Shown piece after piece: positions 9,801 through 18,470 of a stretch of DNA of 64,000 nucleotides. Where the stretch lies: contig NZ_PVTX01000014.1 in assembly GCF_003003075.1 (NCBI RefSeq), positions 1-64,000 of the forward strand, in the 5' to 3' direction. The notes beneath the pieces were generated by a model. It saw only the letters and a list, made by a program, of their open reading frames with translations. It made no database searches and was not told where the DNA came from. The translations under genes and the position numbers were made by a program. The first letter of the stretch is position 1; every line of letters starts with the position of its first letter. Source of the stretch: Isoptericola halotolerans. Its GTDB lineage: Bacteria; Actinomycetota; Actinomycetes; Actinomycetales; Cellulomonadaceae.

Positions 9801-10651
9801 GCGCCGGTGGGCACCCGCTCCGAGACGAGCGCCTCCGCCTCGCCGGAGCGGGTCAGCCGCACCTCGACCTCGTACGTGCCGGAGGCCGGCGGGGTCAGCG
9901 AGATCGTGCCGGACGGCCCTTCGGCGGCGGTGAAGTCGCGGTCGACGAGCTCGCCGGCGCCGTCGAACAGCAGGGCGTGGGCGATGTCGGCGCCGTCGGT
10001 GCCGACCAGGCCGCTGTAGGTGACGTCGAGCAGGGCCGGGTCCTCCGGGTCGACGGTGACGCCGTCGACCACGGGGGCCGCGACGTCCGCCCACGGGGCG
10101 CGCGCCACGTCGTCGTCGGCACCGAGCTGGGCGGCGTAGACGTTGACGCCCGAGGAGGGCGAGGACAGCCAGTAGGTGCCGGCCGCGGGGACCTCGAGGA
10201 CCTCGGTCGCGACGGGGACGCCGGAGTCGTCGGCGAGGGCGGGCACGGAGTCGACGACGGTCCAGGACTCGTCGAAGAGCGCGAGCGCACGGTCGCTGCT
10301 CCCGCTGCCGGAGCGCGCGTGGACGACCACCTCGGTGGGGGCGTCGGCGGTGAACTGCAGCGACCGGTGCTCGGCCGTGCCGGAGCCGTTGAGCTTGAGC
10401 CGCTGGGTGAACTCGTCGCCGCGGTCGGAGGTGCGGCTGCTGCCGTCGACGTCGACGTCCTTGCCCTCTGCGGCCTTGACGGTGAAGTCGCCGGCGACGA
10501 CGTCGCTCGTGTACTCGCCGGCGGCGAGGTCGTCCGCGCGGAAGGCCGTCTCCGGGCCGGCGGCGACCGCCGCGACCGCGGAGCTGACGGTGAGGGCCGC
10601 TGCGGCGACCACCGCCCACGACGCACGGAACCTGGTGGCTGTCGGTGTCAT
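6884..10651 (-). CDS. Secreted pectate-lyase-like protein (PL9-type beta-helix) with FN3 and other modules
   Basis: The protein has 1255 residues. A signal peptide is followed by beta-sandwich-like sequence to about 285, an FN3 module at about 292-380 (TVSVEWGATPEAETYAVQ), a laminin-G-like region at about 382-610, and a right-handed beta-helix at about 735-1060. The helix carries NDADGFAAKLTVG and NIDDGWDLFAKS, the strings typical of PL9-type polysaccharide lyases. An immunoglobulin-like region and a Gly/His linker follow, and the protein ends in an amphipathic DRLLDWLWRLL tail. The ATG at 10651 has GAGGAG five bases upstream; an ATG at 10675 lacks a site. The expected role is cleavage of pectic or another uronic-acid polymer. 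A LacI-like palindrome lies 46 bp upstream. Confidence 0.82.
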   Translation of the reverse strand: MTPTATRFRASWAVVAAAALTVSSAVAAVAAGPETAFRADDLAAGEYTSDVVAGDFTVKAAEGKDVDVDGSSRTSDRGDEFTQRLKLNGSGTAEHRSLQFTADAPTEVVVHARSGSGSSDRALALFDESWTVVDSVPALADDSGVPVATEVLEVPAAGTYWLSSPSSGVNVYAAQLGADDDVARAPWADVAAPVVDGVTVDPEDPALLDVTYSGLVGTDGADIAHALLFDGAGELVDRDFTAAEGPSGTISLTPPASGTYEVEVRLTRSGEAEALVSERVPTGAFSLPLVGPEVTGALTTAVSGGQGTVSVEWGATPEAETYAVQTSTDGTTFTTAVDGVTGTGAEVTGLTVGQTYQVRVVAQRGTDEAAGAPFEVTVADAVERWQIADVGSNAGSGGSVTDNGDGTITFDARDSSTKLATSEDGFQYYFTKIDPATENFTLTATFRVDDSAAKDNQSGFGVVAIDDLVAESSPHRYFNSAGALLTRFGDGTEDVVNGMPGARFVHGYTGATDDNTAGSRDQSDSVVFDPGYRPEITGPKFGDGDVYELTLRRSNTGFHAVWNGAGENGEDIEVIQYDPEMLLQQDPDAFYVGMAAARKIQVTVTDWEFTTIHPDDDEPAQERPIEYVPADLQVDVTSTTPLREIEVPLVSTMHGEGQILDADGDVVVDGVDLAPGERELVTVGLEPGENSFTARLLPDAEQPQLGEYERIESTDPVDVPLTFTVRSYGEPGESIRVAPDGSPDGAGTQADPLDLHTAVGFAQPGQQIVLADGTYTPQRAVVAERGRDGTEDAPITIMSEPGTRAVLDLSASPDGGLVIRGDWWHVYGLEITGSADKQKPMLVEGHHNVVERVESHHNRDTGIQISGRSTEPPSMWPSHNLVVSSVSHNNADDGGNDADGFAAKLTVGEGNVFRYNIAHHNIDDGWDLFAKSTTGPIGTVVVEDSVAYDNGWLEADPARTGEGNGFKLGGESMPGDHLLRNAVSFGNLATGVTSNSGPDIRLDGVTSVDNERGVRLETNASSTAYEATGVLSWRSAAADVLALAQDDTSLLTDPSNYFDGTTADTSDGRPAEVGEDWFVTTDSSAVRPEIAADGSIEMHGLYELTDVAPSDTGARLVANPEPTEIELFPEVQAPLENTVAPSITGDAVKGARLVADPGEWSVPAEYSYRWLRDGEPIGRKGAEETYRVKRADVGHELTVEVTAVAAGADPVVAVSEPVTVEGKGHSGGNDGGHGGWLGDIADRLLDWLWRLLGIG

Positions 10652-10696
10652 GGCTCTCCTCGTCGAGATGCGCATCGCTCGGCGTCGAGCGTGCGA

Positions 10697-10708
10697 GAAA
10701 CCGGTTTC
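10697..10708. promoter_or_regulatory. LacI-type palindrome GAAACCGGTTTC
   Basis: This is a perfect 12-bp palindrome with a central CG step, 46 bp upstream of the lyase start. It has the half-site GAAACCG also seen in the operator region of the LacI/ABC locus at 61467-61499. The form is right for a LacI-family sugar regulator; the identity of the regulator is inference. Confidence 0.6.
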
Positions 10709-10767
10709 CCGTACGGTAATCGCATTCCCGGCTCGCGGTCAAGGGGCCACCGGCCGCGAGGCGCGCT

Positions 10768-12276
10768 TCAGCGCGCCGTGACCGCCACCTTGGCCTTCGA
10801 CGGCCGCAGGTGCGCCACCGGCGACCCGGGGTACTTCACGATCCAGGTACCCGACGCCCTCACCACGAAGGACCGCCGGAACCGCCCGTCCGCACCCACG
10901 GTGTCGGTCCCCTTGAACACCGGGCCGCGCGAGCCCTTCGGGTCGAAGTAGAACTTCACCTTCTCCCCCGCGGCACCGCGCCAGCCGCCCAGGTTCCACC
11001 GGTCCAGCTGCGACGGCTTGCGCAGCGTGCCGGACACGGCGACCCGCTCACCCTTGCGGACCGACGCGTCGCTCACCCGCACGTTCGTCCGCGTCGCCTT
11101 GCTGACCCGGAAGCTCCCGGTCCACGAGGTCGGGAAGTAGGTGAGCGACGTCCCCGACGACGTCCGGACCTCCGGGTCCGCCCACACCTCGACGTCGTAG
11201 ATCCCGGCAGGTTCGTCCGGCCCGAGGTACAGGTGTGCGTACACCTTGTTCGCACCGTCCTTGCGCACCTCCGAGCAGCTCCCCTCGTAGCTGCCGAGCC
11301 GGCTCTCCACACAGACGTCCGTCGTCCGGTGATCCAGCCGACCGGGTCCGGAGGCGGACCACTCGACATCGACACGGGTCTTCGTCGACGACCCCTTGAC
11401 GACCACGTCCCGCGTGCGGACCTTCATCGTCACCTTGGTGCCGTCCGTCGTCCGGCTGCGCGTGAACCGGTGGTCGACGGCCGGTTCCTTCGCCCCCGTC
11501 GGCCGTGCCCACGACGGCGCCTGCTTCGCGCTCCCTCGGTAGGAGGCGCTCCACCGCCCCTTGCCGCGGTCCCGGAGGACCTTGCGGAACCGGCCGTCGC
11601 TGTCGGTGCGGACGGTCGTCACGTACCGAGCCCCGGCCTTGCCCTGCGGGTCGAACGACAGCCGCACCGTGGCCTCCGCGACGGGTCGTCGAGCGAGCGC
11701 CGTCCGGTACTCGACGTCCTGCCAGCGCGTCACCTGCCCGGTGACGACGGCCTTCCCGCCCGACCGCTTCGCCGTCGCCGACGCCTGGGTGGCTCGTCGC
11801 ACCTGGAACGACACGGCGTTCTCGCGAACGATCTGGTAGGGCTGGCCGTCCACCGTCGTCCGCAGCTCCACGATGGCGACGTAGGTCCCGGGCCGGTCCT
11901 CGGCGGACATCACGAAGTCGGCGTAGGCGCGCCGCTCCGACGTCTTGACGAGGTAGACGGCCCCGAGCGAGCTGGAGCCAGGTCCCTGGGCGGACACCAC
12001 GCTCGTGCCGTCGCCGTCGAGCGACAGACGCTCGCGTGGGTGGTCGAACGTGAACCACATCCGGGCCACCCTCGGCGACGGTCCCACGACGACGTCGGCC
12101 ATCGACACGGTGACCTGGAGGTCGACCTCCCTGTCCGTGAACGTGCCGGTCCCCCGGGGCGCGGCCGCCTCGGCCGGCACCAGACCGACGAGGAGGAGCG
12201 AGAGGGCGGCGAGGACGACGGTGACCACACGGGACGCTCGATGCACGTCCAGACGATCCCAGCCCGCGCCCCGCAT
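10768..12276 (-). CDS. Secreted protein of unknown function with repeated Ig-like segments
   Basis: The protein has about 502 residues. A signal-peptide-like stretch (VVTVVLAALSLLLVGLVP, then AEAAA) is followed by all-beta sequence. Two similar segments can be seen: FDPQGKAGARYVTTVRTDSDGRF in the middle and FDPKGSRGPVFKGTDTVGADGRF near the end. Each is followed by a GxW.A.Y/GTWIVKY strand, so these look like tandem adhesin- or Ig-like domains often seen in actinobacterial exported proteins. I do not recognise a catalytic motif. The start is uncertain: ATG 12276, GTG 12282 and GTG 12246 all precede the signal peptide and none has a good ribosome site. It is separated from the lyase gene by the regulatory gap, so probably has its own promoter. 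Confidence 0.7.
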   Translation of the reverse strand: MRGAGWDRLDVHRASRVVTVVLAALSLLLVGLVPAEAAAPRGTGTFTDREVDLQVTVSMADVVVGPSPRVARMWFTFDHPRERLSLDGDGTSVVSAQGPGSSSLGAVYLVKTSERRAYADFVMSAEDRPGTYVAIVELRTTVDGQPYQIVRENAVSFQVRRATQASATAKRSGGKAVVTGQVTRWQDVEYRTALARRPVAEATVRLSFDPQGKAGARYVTTVRTDSDGRFRKVLRDRGKGRWSASYRGSAKQAPSWARPTGAKEPAVDHRFTRSRTTDGTKVTMKVRTRDVVVKGSSTKTRVDVEWSASGPGRLDHRTTDVCVESRLGSYEGSCSEVRKDGANKVYAHLYLGPDEPAGIYDVEVWADPEVRTSSGTSLTYFPTSWTGSFRVSKATRTNVRVSDASVRKGERVAVSGTLRKPSQLDRWNLGGWRGAAGEKVKFYFDPKGSRGPVFKGTDTVGADGRFRRSFVVRASGTWIVKYPGSPVAHLRPSKAKVAVTAR

Positions 12277-12353
12277 GTACACCAACCGCAGGTGAACTTT
12301 CCGGGGCAGCCGTCCGCCCGCCGTCCGCCCCGCGTCCGTCGTACGCTCGAACA

Positions 12354-13262
12354 GTGCAACCCGCCGCCCGTCCGCTCGCCCCCACGTACCAGGAACGCCG
12401 CTGGGAGCTGCCGCCGGACGCGGTGATCCACCACGGCACGGTGGACGACGCCGCCCGCCTTCTCGAGGGCCGCACGCTCACCGCCCTGACCGGCGCCGGG
12501 ATCTCCACCGACTCCGGCATCCCCGACTACCGCAGCCCCGACTCCCCGCCGCGCAACCCGATGACGTTCCAGCAGTTCGTGGGCGACGACGCGTTCCGCC
12601 GGCACTACTGGGCCCGCAACCACGTGGGCTGGCAGCACGTGCGCCGCACGCACCCCAACGCCGGGCACCGCGTGCTCGCCGAGCTGGAGGAGCGCGGCAT
12701 CGTGCGCGGCGTCATCACCCAGAACGTCGACCTGCTCCACGAGGACGCCGGCTCGCGCACCGTCATCGACCTGCACGGACGCTACGACAGCGTGATCTGC
12801 CTGCAGTGCGGGCGCACCATCTCCCGCGCCCACCTGGCCGAGCGTCTCGACGCGCTCAACCCGGGCTTCGTCGAGTCCGTGCTCGACGGCGGCACCACCG
12901 TCGCGGACATCGAGGTCGCCCCGGACGCGGACGCGGTCATCGCCAAGACCTCGCACTTCCGCCCGGCGGACTGCGAGTTCTGCGGCGGGGTGCTCAAGCC
13001 GGAGATCGTCTACTTCGGCGAGAACGTGCCCCGCGCCCGGGTGGACGAGGCCTACGCGCTGGTCGAGTCCGCCGACGCCCTGCTCGTCGCGGGCACGAGC
13101 CTGACCGTCATGAGCGGGCTGCGGTTCGTGCGCCGGGCCGCCAAGGCGGGGCAGCCGGTCGTCATCGTCAACCGGGGCGAGACCCGCGGCGACCCCCTCG
13201 CCACGGTCAAGGTGGACGCCGGCGTGAGCGAAACCCTCGTCGCCCTGGGTGAGATGCTCTGA
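12354..13262 (+). CDS. Sir2-family NAD-dependent protein deacylase
   Basis: The protein has 302 residues with all sirtuin landmarks: LTGAGISTDSGIPDYR (GAGIS at about 47-51), TQNVDLLH, the catalytic His in DLHGRYDSV, a zinc ribbon CLQCG...CEFCGG with a long insert between the Cys pairs, IVYFGENVP, and VAGTSLTV. It removes acyl groups from lysines using NAD+. The GTG start at 12354 is the first in the frame before the family homology and the upstream site is weak. The downstream acyltransferase gene begins three bases after the stop, so the two are probably cotranscribed, although a functional link is not obvious. Confidence 0.92.
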   Translation: MQPAARPLAPTYQERRWELPPDAVIHHGTVDDAARLLEGRTLTALTGAGISTDSGIPDYRSPDSPPRNPMTFQQFVGDDAFRRHYWARNHVGWQHVRRTHPNAGHRVLAELEERGIVRGVITQNVDLLHEDAGSRTVIDLHGRYDSVICLQCGRTISRAHLAERLDALNPGFVESVLDGGTTVADIEVAPDADAVIAKTSHFRPADCEFCGGVLKPEIVYFGENVPRARVDEAYALVESADALLVAGTSLTVMSGLRFVRRAAKAGQPVVIVNRGETRGDPLATVKVDAGVSETLVALGEML

Positions 13263-13265
13263 CGC

Positions 13266-15401
13266 GTGCCAGCACCGTCCTCCCCGCGGACCGACATCCA
13301 GGGCCTGCGCGCCCTCGCCGTCGCCGCCGTCCTCGGCTTCCACCTGTGGCCCGCGTCCGTCACCGGTGGCTACGTCGGCGTGGACGTGTTCTTCGTGGTC
13401 TCCGGGTTCCTCATCACGAGCCACCTGCTGCGCCGCCCGATCCGCAGCGGTCGTGACCTGCTCGGCTTCTGGGCCCGCCGGGTGCGCCGGCTCATCCCGG
13501 CCGCCAGCCTGGTGCTGCTGGTCACCCTGGTCGCGTCGGCGGTCTGGCTGCCCACCACCACGCTGGTGCAGGTCGGGCGAGAGGTCCTCGCCTCCGCGCT
13601 CTACGTCGAGAACTGGGCCCTGGCGAGCGCCGAGACGGACTACCTGGCCGCCGACCAGCTCCACTCGCCCGTGCAGCACTACTGGTCGCTGTCCATCGAG
13701 GAGCAGTTCTACCTGGTGTGGCCGCTGCTGCTCGCCGCGGTCGCGTGGGCCGGCCTGCGCGCCCGGCGCCGGCGCCGCGACCCGGAGCGCACGACGGCGG
13801 CACTGGCGGTCGCGCTGACCGGTGCGGTCCTGGTCGCCTCGCTCGGCTGGTCGGTGTGGATGACGTGGGCGGAGCCCGCCGCCGCGTACTTCGTGTCCAC
13901 CACGCGGTTCTGGGAGCTGGCCCTCGGCGGCCTGCTGGCGGCCGTGCTGGCGCGGCGGGCCGTCCGGGCGCCGGTCCCGGCCCAGGTGGGTGCCGAGCCG
14001 GGCACGCCGCGCTCGGCCGGCGTGCTGCGCGTGACCGCCGCGTGGGCCGGGCTGGCCATGATCGCCGTCGCCGTGCTGACCTTCGACGCCGCCACCCCGT
14101 TCCCCGGGTACACCGCGCTGCTGCCCACCGTCGGTGCGCTGCTGGTCATCCTCGCGGACGCCGACCGCCTGCGCGGCGGGCCCGGCGGTGCCCTGCGGTG
14201 GCGGCCCGTGCAGTGGCTGGGCGACACGTCCTACTCGGTGTACCTGTGGCACTGGCCGCTGATCGTCGTCGTCCCGTTCGCCCTCGGGCGCGACCTCGGC
14301 ACCGTCGACCTCCTCGCGATCCTCGTCGGGACCCTGCTGCTGGCCTGGTTCTCCCAGCGGCACGTCGAGGACCGCCTGCGGTTCCATCCGGCCCTCACCC
14401 GCCGCCTCGGGGCGACGTTCGCCCTGCTCGGGGCATGCGTCGTGGTCGTCGGGGGCGCCGCCGTCGGCGTCTGGGTGACCGCGAGCGCCGCGGAGCGGGA
14501 CGCCCTGGCCGAGGCGCGCACCGCCGTCGCGCAGGCTGCACCGTGCGTCGGTGCGGAGGTGGTGCGTGACGACGACTGCGCGGACCCCGGCCTGCTGCTC
14601 GGGCCGACGGCGGCCGCGCAGGACAAGCCCGTCGTGTACGCCGACGGTTGCTGGAACAACGCCCCGTTCACCACGCGGAACACCTGCACCTACGGCCCCG
14701 GGACGACAGACGACACCGAGGGCACCGAGGGCCCGACGGCGCGTCTCGCCCTGGTGGGCAACTCGCACGCCGGGCACTGGGTGCCGGCGCTGGAGGACGC
14801 GATCGCCACCGACGGCTGGCAGCTCGACACGTACCTGCAGTCCGTCTGCTACACCGTGGACGCGCCGATCGAGTTCCCCGGCGAGGGCGTCTCGGAGGCG
14901 TGCCAGGCCACGAACCGGTGGGCCGTCGGCAGCATCGTGGCGGGCGGCTACGACCTGGCGATCATGTCCGACCGCACCGACCAGCACCTGGCGGGCGTGC
15001 CCCGGGAGCAGCAGGACGCCGCGGCGGAGGACGCCTACCGCGAGACGCTGGCGACGTTCACGGACGCCGGCATCCCCGTGCTGGTGCTGCGCGACACCCC
15101 GGCGATGCCTGAGAACGTCCCCGACTGCCTCGCCCAGCACGCCGGCGACCCGGACGCGTGCGGCGCCCCGCCCGCGCAGGCGCTCGAGCCCGACCCGCTC
15201 GCGGCGGCAGCACGCGCCGACACCACCGGCCTGGTCTCCGTGACCAGCGTGGACCACCTCATGTGCGACGAGATCTGCCACCCGGTGGTCGGCGGCATCA
15301 CCGCGTACTTCGACCACGGTCACCTCACCGCCACCTTCGCCCGGACGCTGGCGCCCGAGGTGACGGGCGCTGTCCGCGCGGCGCTCGAGGGCCCGCCGTA
15401 G
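13266..15401 (+). CDS. Acyltransferase-3 / SGNH fusion (OafA-like envelope O-acetyltransferase)
   Basis: The protein has 711 residues. The N-terminal half (about 8-400) is a multi-helix acyltransferase-3 domain with DIQGLRALAVAAVLGFH, YVGVDVFFVVSGFLI, FYLVWPLL and SYSVYLWHWPL. The C-terminal SGNH hydrolase-like domain has VGNSHAGHW (block I) and the catalytic pair in DHGHLT near the end. Proteins of this layout acetylate surface polysaccharides, peptidoglycan or glycolipids using acetyl-CoA carried across the membrane. The substrate cannot be told. The GTG start at 13266 lies three bases after the sirtuin stop. Confidence 0.9.
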   Translation: MPAPSSPRTDIQGLRALAVAAVLGFHLWPASVTGGYVGVDVFFVVSGFLITSHLLRRPIRSGRDLLGFWARRVRRLIPAASLVLLVTLVASAVWLPTTTLVQVGREVLASALYVENWALASAETDYLAADQLHSPVQHYWSLSIEEQFYLVWPLLLAAVAWAGLRARRRRRDPERTTAALAVALTGAVLVASLGWSVWMTWAEPAAAYFVSTTRFWELALGGLLAAVLARRAVRAPVPAQVGAEPGTPRSAGVLRVTAAWAGLAMIAVAVLTFDAATPFPGYTALLPTVGALLVILADADRLRGGPGGALRWRPVQWLGDTSYSVYLWHWPLIVVVPFALGRDLGTVDLLAILVGTLLLAWFSQRHVEDRLRFHPALTRRLGATFALLGACVVVVGGAAVGVWVTASAAERDALAEARTAVAQAAPCVGAEVVRDDDCADPGLLLGPTAAAQDKPVVYADGCWNNAPFTTRNTCTYGPGTTDDTEGTEGPTARLALVGNSHAGHWVPALEDAIATDGWQLDTYLQSVCYTVDAPIEFPGEGVSEACQATNRWAVGSIVAGGYDLAIMSDRTDQHLAGVPREQQDAAAEDAYRETLATFTDAGIPVLVLRDTPAMPENVPDCLAQHAGDPDACGAPPAQALEPDPLAAAARADTTGLVSVTSVDHLMCDEICHPVVGGITAYFDHGHLTATFARTLAPEVTGAVRAALEGPP

Positions 15402-15410
15402 GCTGCAGAG

Positions 15411-16868
15411 ATGCTGGACGCCGTGGTGGTGGGGTCGGGCCCGAACGGGCTCACGGCCGCCGTCACGCTCGCACGCGCAGGCCTGGACGTCACGGTCCTG
15501 GAGGCACAGCCCACCGTCGGCGGAGGTTCGCGCACGCTCGACCTCGGCCTGGCCGACGGGATCGTGCACGACGTCTGCTCCGCCGTCCACCCCATGGCGT
15601 GGGCCTCGCCCGTCCTGCGCGCGTTCGACCTGCCGGCCCACGGTGTCGAGCTGCTGACCCCCGAGATCTCCTACGCCCAGCCGCTGCCCGGGGGGCGGGC
15701 CGGCCTCGCGTACCGCGACCTCGGGCGCACCGTCGAGCACCTCGGGACCGACGGCGCCGCGTGGCGCTCGCTGCTCGGCCCGCTCACGGAGCACTGGCAG
15801 GCCGTGGTCGCGCTCGCGATGAGCGACAAGCGCTCCTGGCCCCACGGACTCTCCGCCGGCGGCGGCGCGGTGGCGGCGGCACGCTTCGGCCTGGCGGTGG
15901 CCGAGCAGGGCACCGAGATGTGGGGGCGGCGGTTCCGCACCGAGGAGGCGGCCGCGCTCCTGACCGGGGTCGCGGCGCACGCCATCGCACCGCTGCCGTC
16001 GATGGGCGCCGCCGGGACGGCGCTGCTGCTCGGCACGCTCGCCCACGTGGGTCACGGCTGGGCCGTCCCGCGGGGCGGGTCGGGCGCGATCACCGCAGCC
16101 CTGCAGGCGGAGCTCGAGCTCCGTGGCGGCACCGTGGTCACCGACCACCCGGTGCGGTCGCGCGCCGACCTGCCGCACGCCGCGACCTACCTGTTCGACA
16201 CCTCGCCCGACACCCTGCTCGACGTGATCGGCGAGGACCTGCCACCGTCCCGGCGGCAGGGGCTGGCACGGCTGGGGCGCGGCGACGCCGCCGCGAAGGT
16301 CGACCTGGTCCTGTCCGGCCCGGTGCCGTGGACCGAGCCGGAGGTCGGCCGGGCGGGCACCGTGCACGTGGGCGGCACCCGCGCCGAGATGGCCCGGGCC
16401 GAGGCGGCCGTCGCGGCCGGCGACCACGCCGAGCAGCCGATGTGCCTCGTCAGCGACCCGACCGTCGTCGACCCCTCCCGGGCGGCCGGGGGCCTGCGCC
16501 CGCTGTGGACGTACGCGCACGTGCCCGCCGGCTCGACCCGCGACGTGACGGACGACGTGCTCGACCAGCTCGAACGCTTCGCGCCCGGCGTGCGGGACGT
16601 CGTCGTCGCCTCCCGGTGCACCCCGGCCGCCCGGCTGGCCGAGCACAACGCCAACCTGACCGACGGCGACATCGCCGGCGGGCGCGTCACCCTGTGGCGG
16701 ATGATCGCCCGGCCGACCGCCCACCCGAACCCCTACCGGCAGGGCGTCGGCGTCTACCTGTGCTCGGCGTCGGTGCCCCCGGGGCCCGGCGTGCACGGGA
16801 TGGGCGGCTGGCACGCCGCCCGGCACGCGCTACGGGAGGTCTACGACCTCCACCCGGCGGCCCTCTGA
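15411..16868 (+). CDS. FAD-dependent oxidoreductase, phytoene-dehydrogenase-like
   Basis: The 485-residue protein opens with the dinucleotide-binding motif VVVGSGPNGLTAAVTLARAG and VLEAQPTVGGGSRT, as in CrtI-like and PYROXD2-like oxidoreductases. The mid-region AVPRGGSGAITAAL and the C-terminal GVHGMGGWHAARHAL fit the same group. No other carotenoid gene is nearby, so a role in carotenogenesis is not supported. The substrate is unknown. The start at 15411 follows the acyltransferase stop by nine bases, suggesting the same transcript. Confidence 0.85.
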   Translation: MLDAVVVGSGPNGLTAAVTLARAGLDVTVLEAQPTVGGGSRTLDLGLADGIVHDVCSAVHPMAWASPVLRAFDLPAHGVELLTPEISYAQPLPGGRAGLAYRDLGRTVEHLGTDGAAWRSLLGPLTEHWQAVVALAMSDKRSWPHGLSAGGGAVAAARFGLAVAEQGTEMWGRRFRTEEAAALLTGVAAHAIAPLPSMGAAGTALLLGTLAHVGHGWAVPRGGSGAITAALQAELELRGGTVVTDHPVRSRADLPHAATYLFDTSPDTLLDVIGEDLPPSRRQGLARLGRGDAAAKVDLVLSGPVPWTEPEVGRAGTVHVGGTRAEMARAEAAVAAGDHAEQPMCLVSDPTVVDPSRAAGGLRPLWTYAHVPAGSTRDVTDDVLDQLERFAPGVRDVVVASRCTPAARLAEHNANLTDGDIAGGRVTLWRMIARPTAHPNPYRQGVGVYLCSASVPPGPGVHGMGGWHAARHALREVYDLHPAAL

Positions 16869-16884
16869 GCCGGGCGGTGCGGGC

Positions 16885-17814
16885 TCACGGACCGAGGTAG
16901 GCCACGTCACCGTTGGAGCTGCGGACCTCGACCGTGCGGGTGGCGGACGGGTCCGTGTCCCCCTCGACGGTCTCGCTGCCGTTCGACGTGCCGATCGTCA
17001 GCGCCACGGGCTCCCCGTCACCGATCACCGTGACCGAGCCGTTGCTCGAGCGGGCCACGACGTCCCCGCCGACCGCGGACACGTCCACGGACCCGTTGCT
17101 CGTCCGGGCCAGGACCCCCTCCCCGACGTCGAAGACCTCGACGTCCCCGTTGCTCGAGACCGCCGAGACGCGGCCCTCGACCCGCTCGACCTCGACCTCG
17201 CCGTTCGCGGATCGGGCGTCGACGTCACCGCCGATCTCGTGGAGCGACAGGTCCCCGTTCGCCGAGCGGGCCTCGAGGTCTCCCCCGATGGCACCGGCGA
17301 CCACCTCGCCGTTGGCCGAGCGCAGCTCGGTGTCGGCGTCGAGCCCGGACGCCCAGACGTCCCCGTTGCCGGTGCGGGCCTGCACCGCCGTCGCGGGCGG
17401 CACGACGGCGTGCAGCTCGCCGGAGCACACCCAGGAGAACCAGGCCCACGCCGGGCACTCGTTGGTCAGCACCAGCCGGTCGCCCACCTGCTCGACCGCG
17501 TACCGCGGGGAGACGAGGCCACCGTGGGCGACGACCTCCACCTCGATCCCGGTGATCGCGTCGTCGGCGCGGACCTCGACGTCGCCGCCGGCCACCAGGT
17601 CCAGGGCGGCCGTGGCGTCGTAGTCCTCGCGGGTGGTGGTCGTCGAGGACAGCCCCCAGTCGACGAGGTGCAGCGCGGCCCAGGCGACCAGCAGGCCGCC
17701 CAGTGCCAGCCCGACGGTGAGCAGCACGCGCCCCCGCGGGCCGCCCCGCGGGGCGGGCGGTGAGCCCCCCGGTGCGGGCTCGGCCGGTGCGAGGTCGGGG
17801 GTCGAGGTGGTCAT
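16885..17814 (-). CDS. DUF4097 beta-repeat membrane protein
   Basis: The protein has 309 residues. A Pro-rich cytoplasmic start and one membrane helix (VLLTVGLALGGLLVAWAAL) are followed by an exported beta-helix-like domain of short repeats built on S-A-N-G or S-S-N-G (GDLEARSANGDLSLHEIGGD, SSNGDVEVFDVG, TSNGSVDV, SSNGSVTV), the mark of DUF4097. The start codon overlaps the stop of the response-regulator gene (ATGA). It may be the output or a stress sensor of the adjoining two-component system, and such triplets are common in actinobacteria. Confidence 0.85.
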   Translation of the reverse strand: MTTSTPDLAPAEPAPGGSPPAPRGGPRGRVLLTVGLALGGLLVAWAALHLVDWGLSSTTTTREDYDATAALDLVAGGDVEVRADDAITGIEVEVVAHGGLVSPRYAVEQVGDRLVLTNECPAWAWFSWVCSGELHAVVPPATAVQARTGNGDVWASGLDADTELRSANGEVVAGAIGGDLEARSANGDLSLHEIGGDVDARSANGEVEVERVEGRVSAVSSNGDVEVFDVGEGVLARTSNGSVDVSAVGGDVVARSSNGSVTVIGDGEPVALTIGTSNGSETVEGDTDPSATRTVEVRSSNGDVAYLGP

Positions 17815-18470
17815 CGCAGGTCTCCGTTCAGGTCGAGCCAGCGCAGGACCACGAGGACGCGCCGGTGCGCGTCGGCGTCGGGCGGCAGGCCGAGCTTGCT
17901 GAGGATGTTGGTCACGTGCTTCTCGACGGCGGCCGGTCCGACCACGAGCCGGTCGGCGATCGCGGCGTTGGACCGGCCCTCGGCCATGAGCGCGAGCACC
18001 TCGCGCTCGCGGGGCGTGAGGTCGGCCAGGTCGTGGCGCGAGCGGGCGAGCACCTGGGAGACGACGTCGGGGTCGAGGACGGTGCCGCCGCCCTCCACGC
18101 GCTCGACGGCGTCCAGGAACTCGTCGACGTCGGCCACCCGGTCCTTGAGCACGTAGCCCAGGCCGCGGGTGCCGCGCGCGAACAGCTCGGCGGCGTAGCG
18201 CTGCTCCACGTACTGCGAGAGCACCAGGACCGGCAGGTCCGGGTGCAGGCTGCGCAGGTGCACGGCCGCCCGCAGGCCCTCGTCGGTGTGGGACGGCGGC
18301 ATGCGCACGTCCGTGACGAGCAGGTCGGGCAGGGCGGCGCCCGGGGCCGTCAGGGCGGCGACCATCTCCTCCGCGGTGCGGTGGCCCGTCACGGCGTGCC
18401 CCTCGGCCTGCAGCAGCCGGGTGAGGCCGTCGAGCAGGAGGACGGAGTCCTCGGCGATCACGATGCGCAC
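17811..18470 (-). CDS. NarL/LuxR-family response regulator
   Basis: The protein has 219 residues. The receiver domain has acidic EDS near the start, phospho-acceptor Asp54 in LVTDVRMPP and the Lys in VLKDR. The C-terminal LuxR helix-turn-helix (about 150-205) reads LTPREREVLALMAEGRSNAAIADRL. It overlaps the kinase gene by 13 bases and the DUF4097 gene by four, so all three are one operon. Confidence 0.93.
   Translation of the reverse strand: MRIVIAEDSVLLLDGLTRLLQAEGHAVTGHRTAEEMVAALTAPGAALPDLLVTDVRMPPSHTDEGLRAAVHLRSLHPDLPVLVLSQYVEQRYAAELFARGTRGLGYVLKDRVADVDEFLDAVERVEGGGTVLDPDVVSQVLARSRHDLADLTPREREVLALMAEGRSNAAIADRLVVGPAAVEKHVTNILSKLGLPPDADAHRRVLVVLRWLDLNGDLR

Noticed and set aside
11910-16826. 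1638-residue frame antisense to the sirtuin, acyltransferase and oxidoreductase genes
   Set aside because: It covers three well-supported genes on the other strand and has low-complexity Arg/Gly/His composition typical of GC-rich shadow frames.
15411-16868. Carotenoid biosynthesis gene
   Set aside because: The protein is phytoene-dehydrogenase-like but no crtB, crtE or lycopene cyclase gene is nearby.
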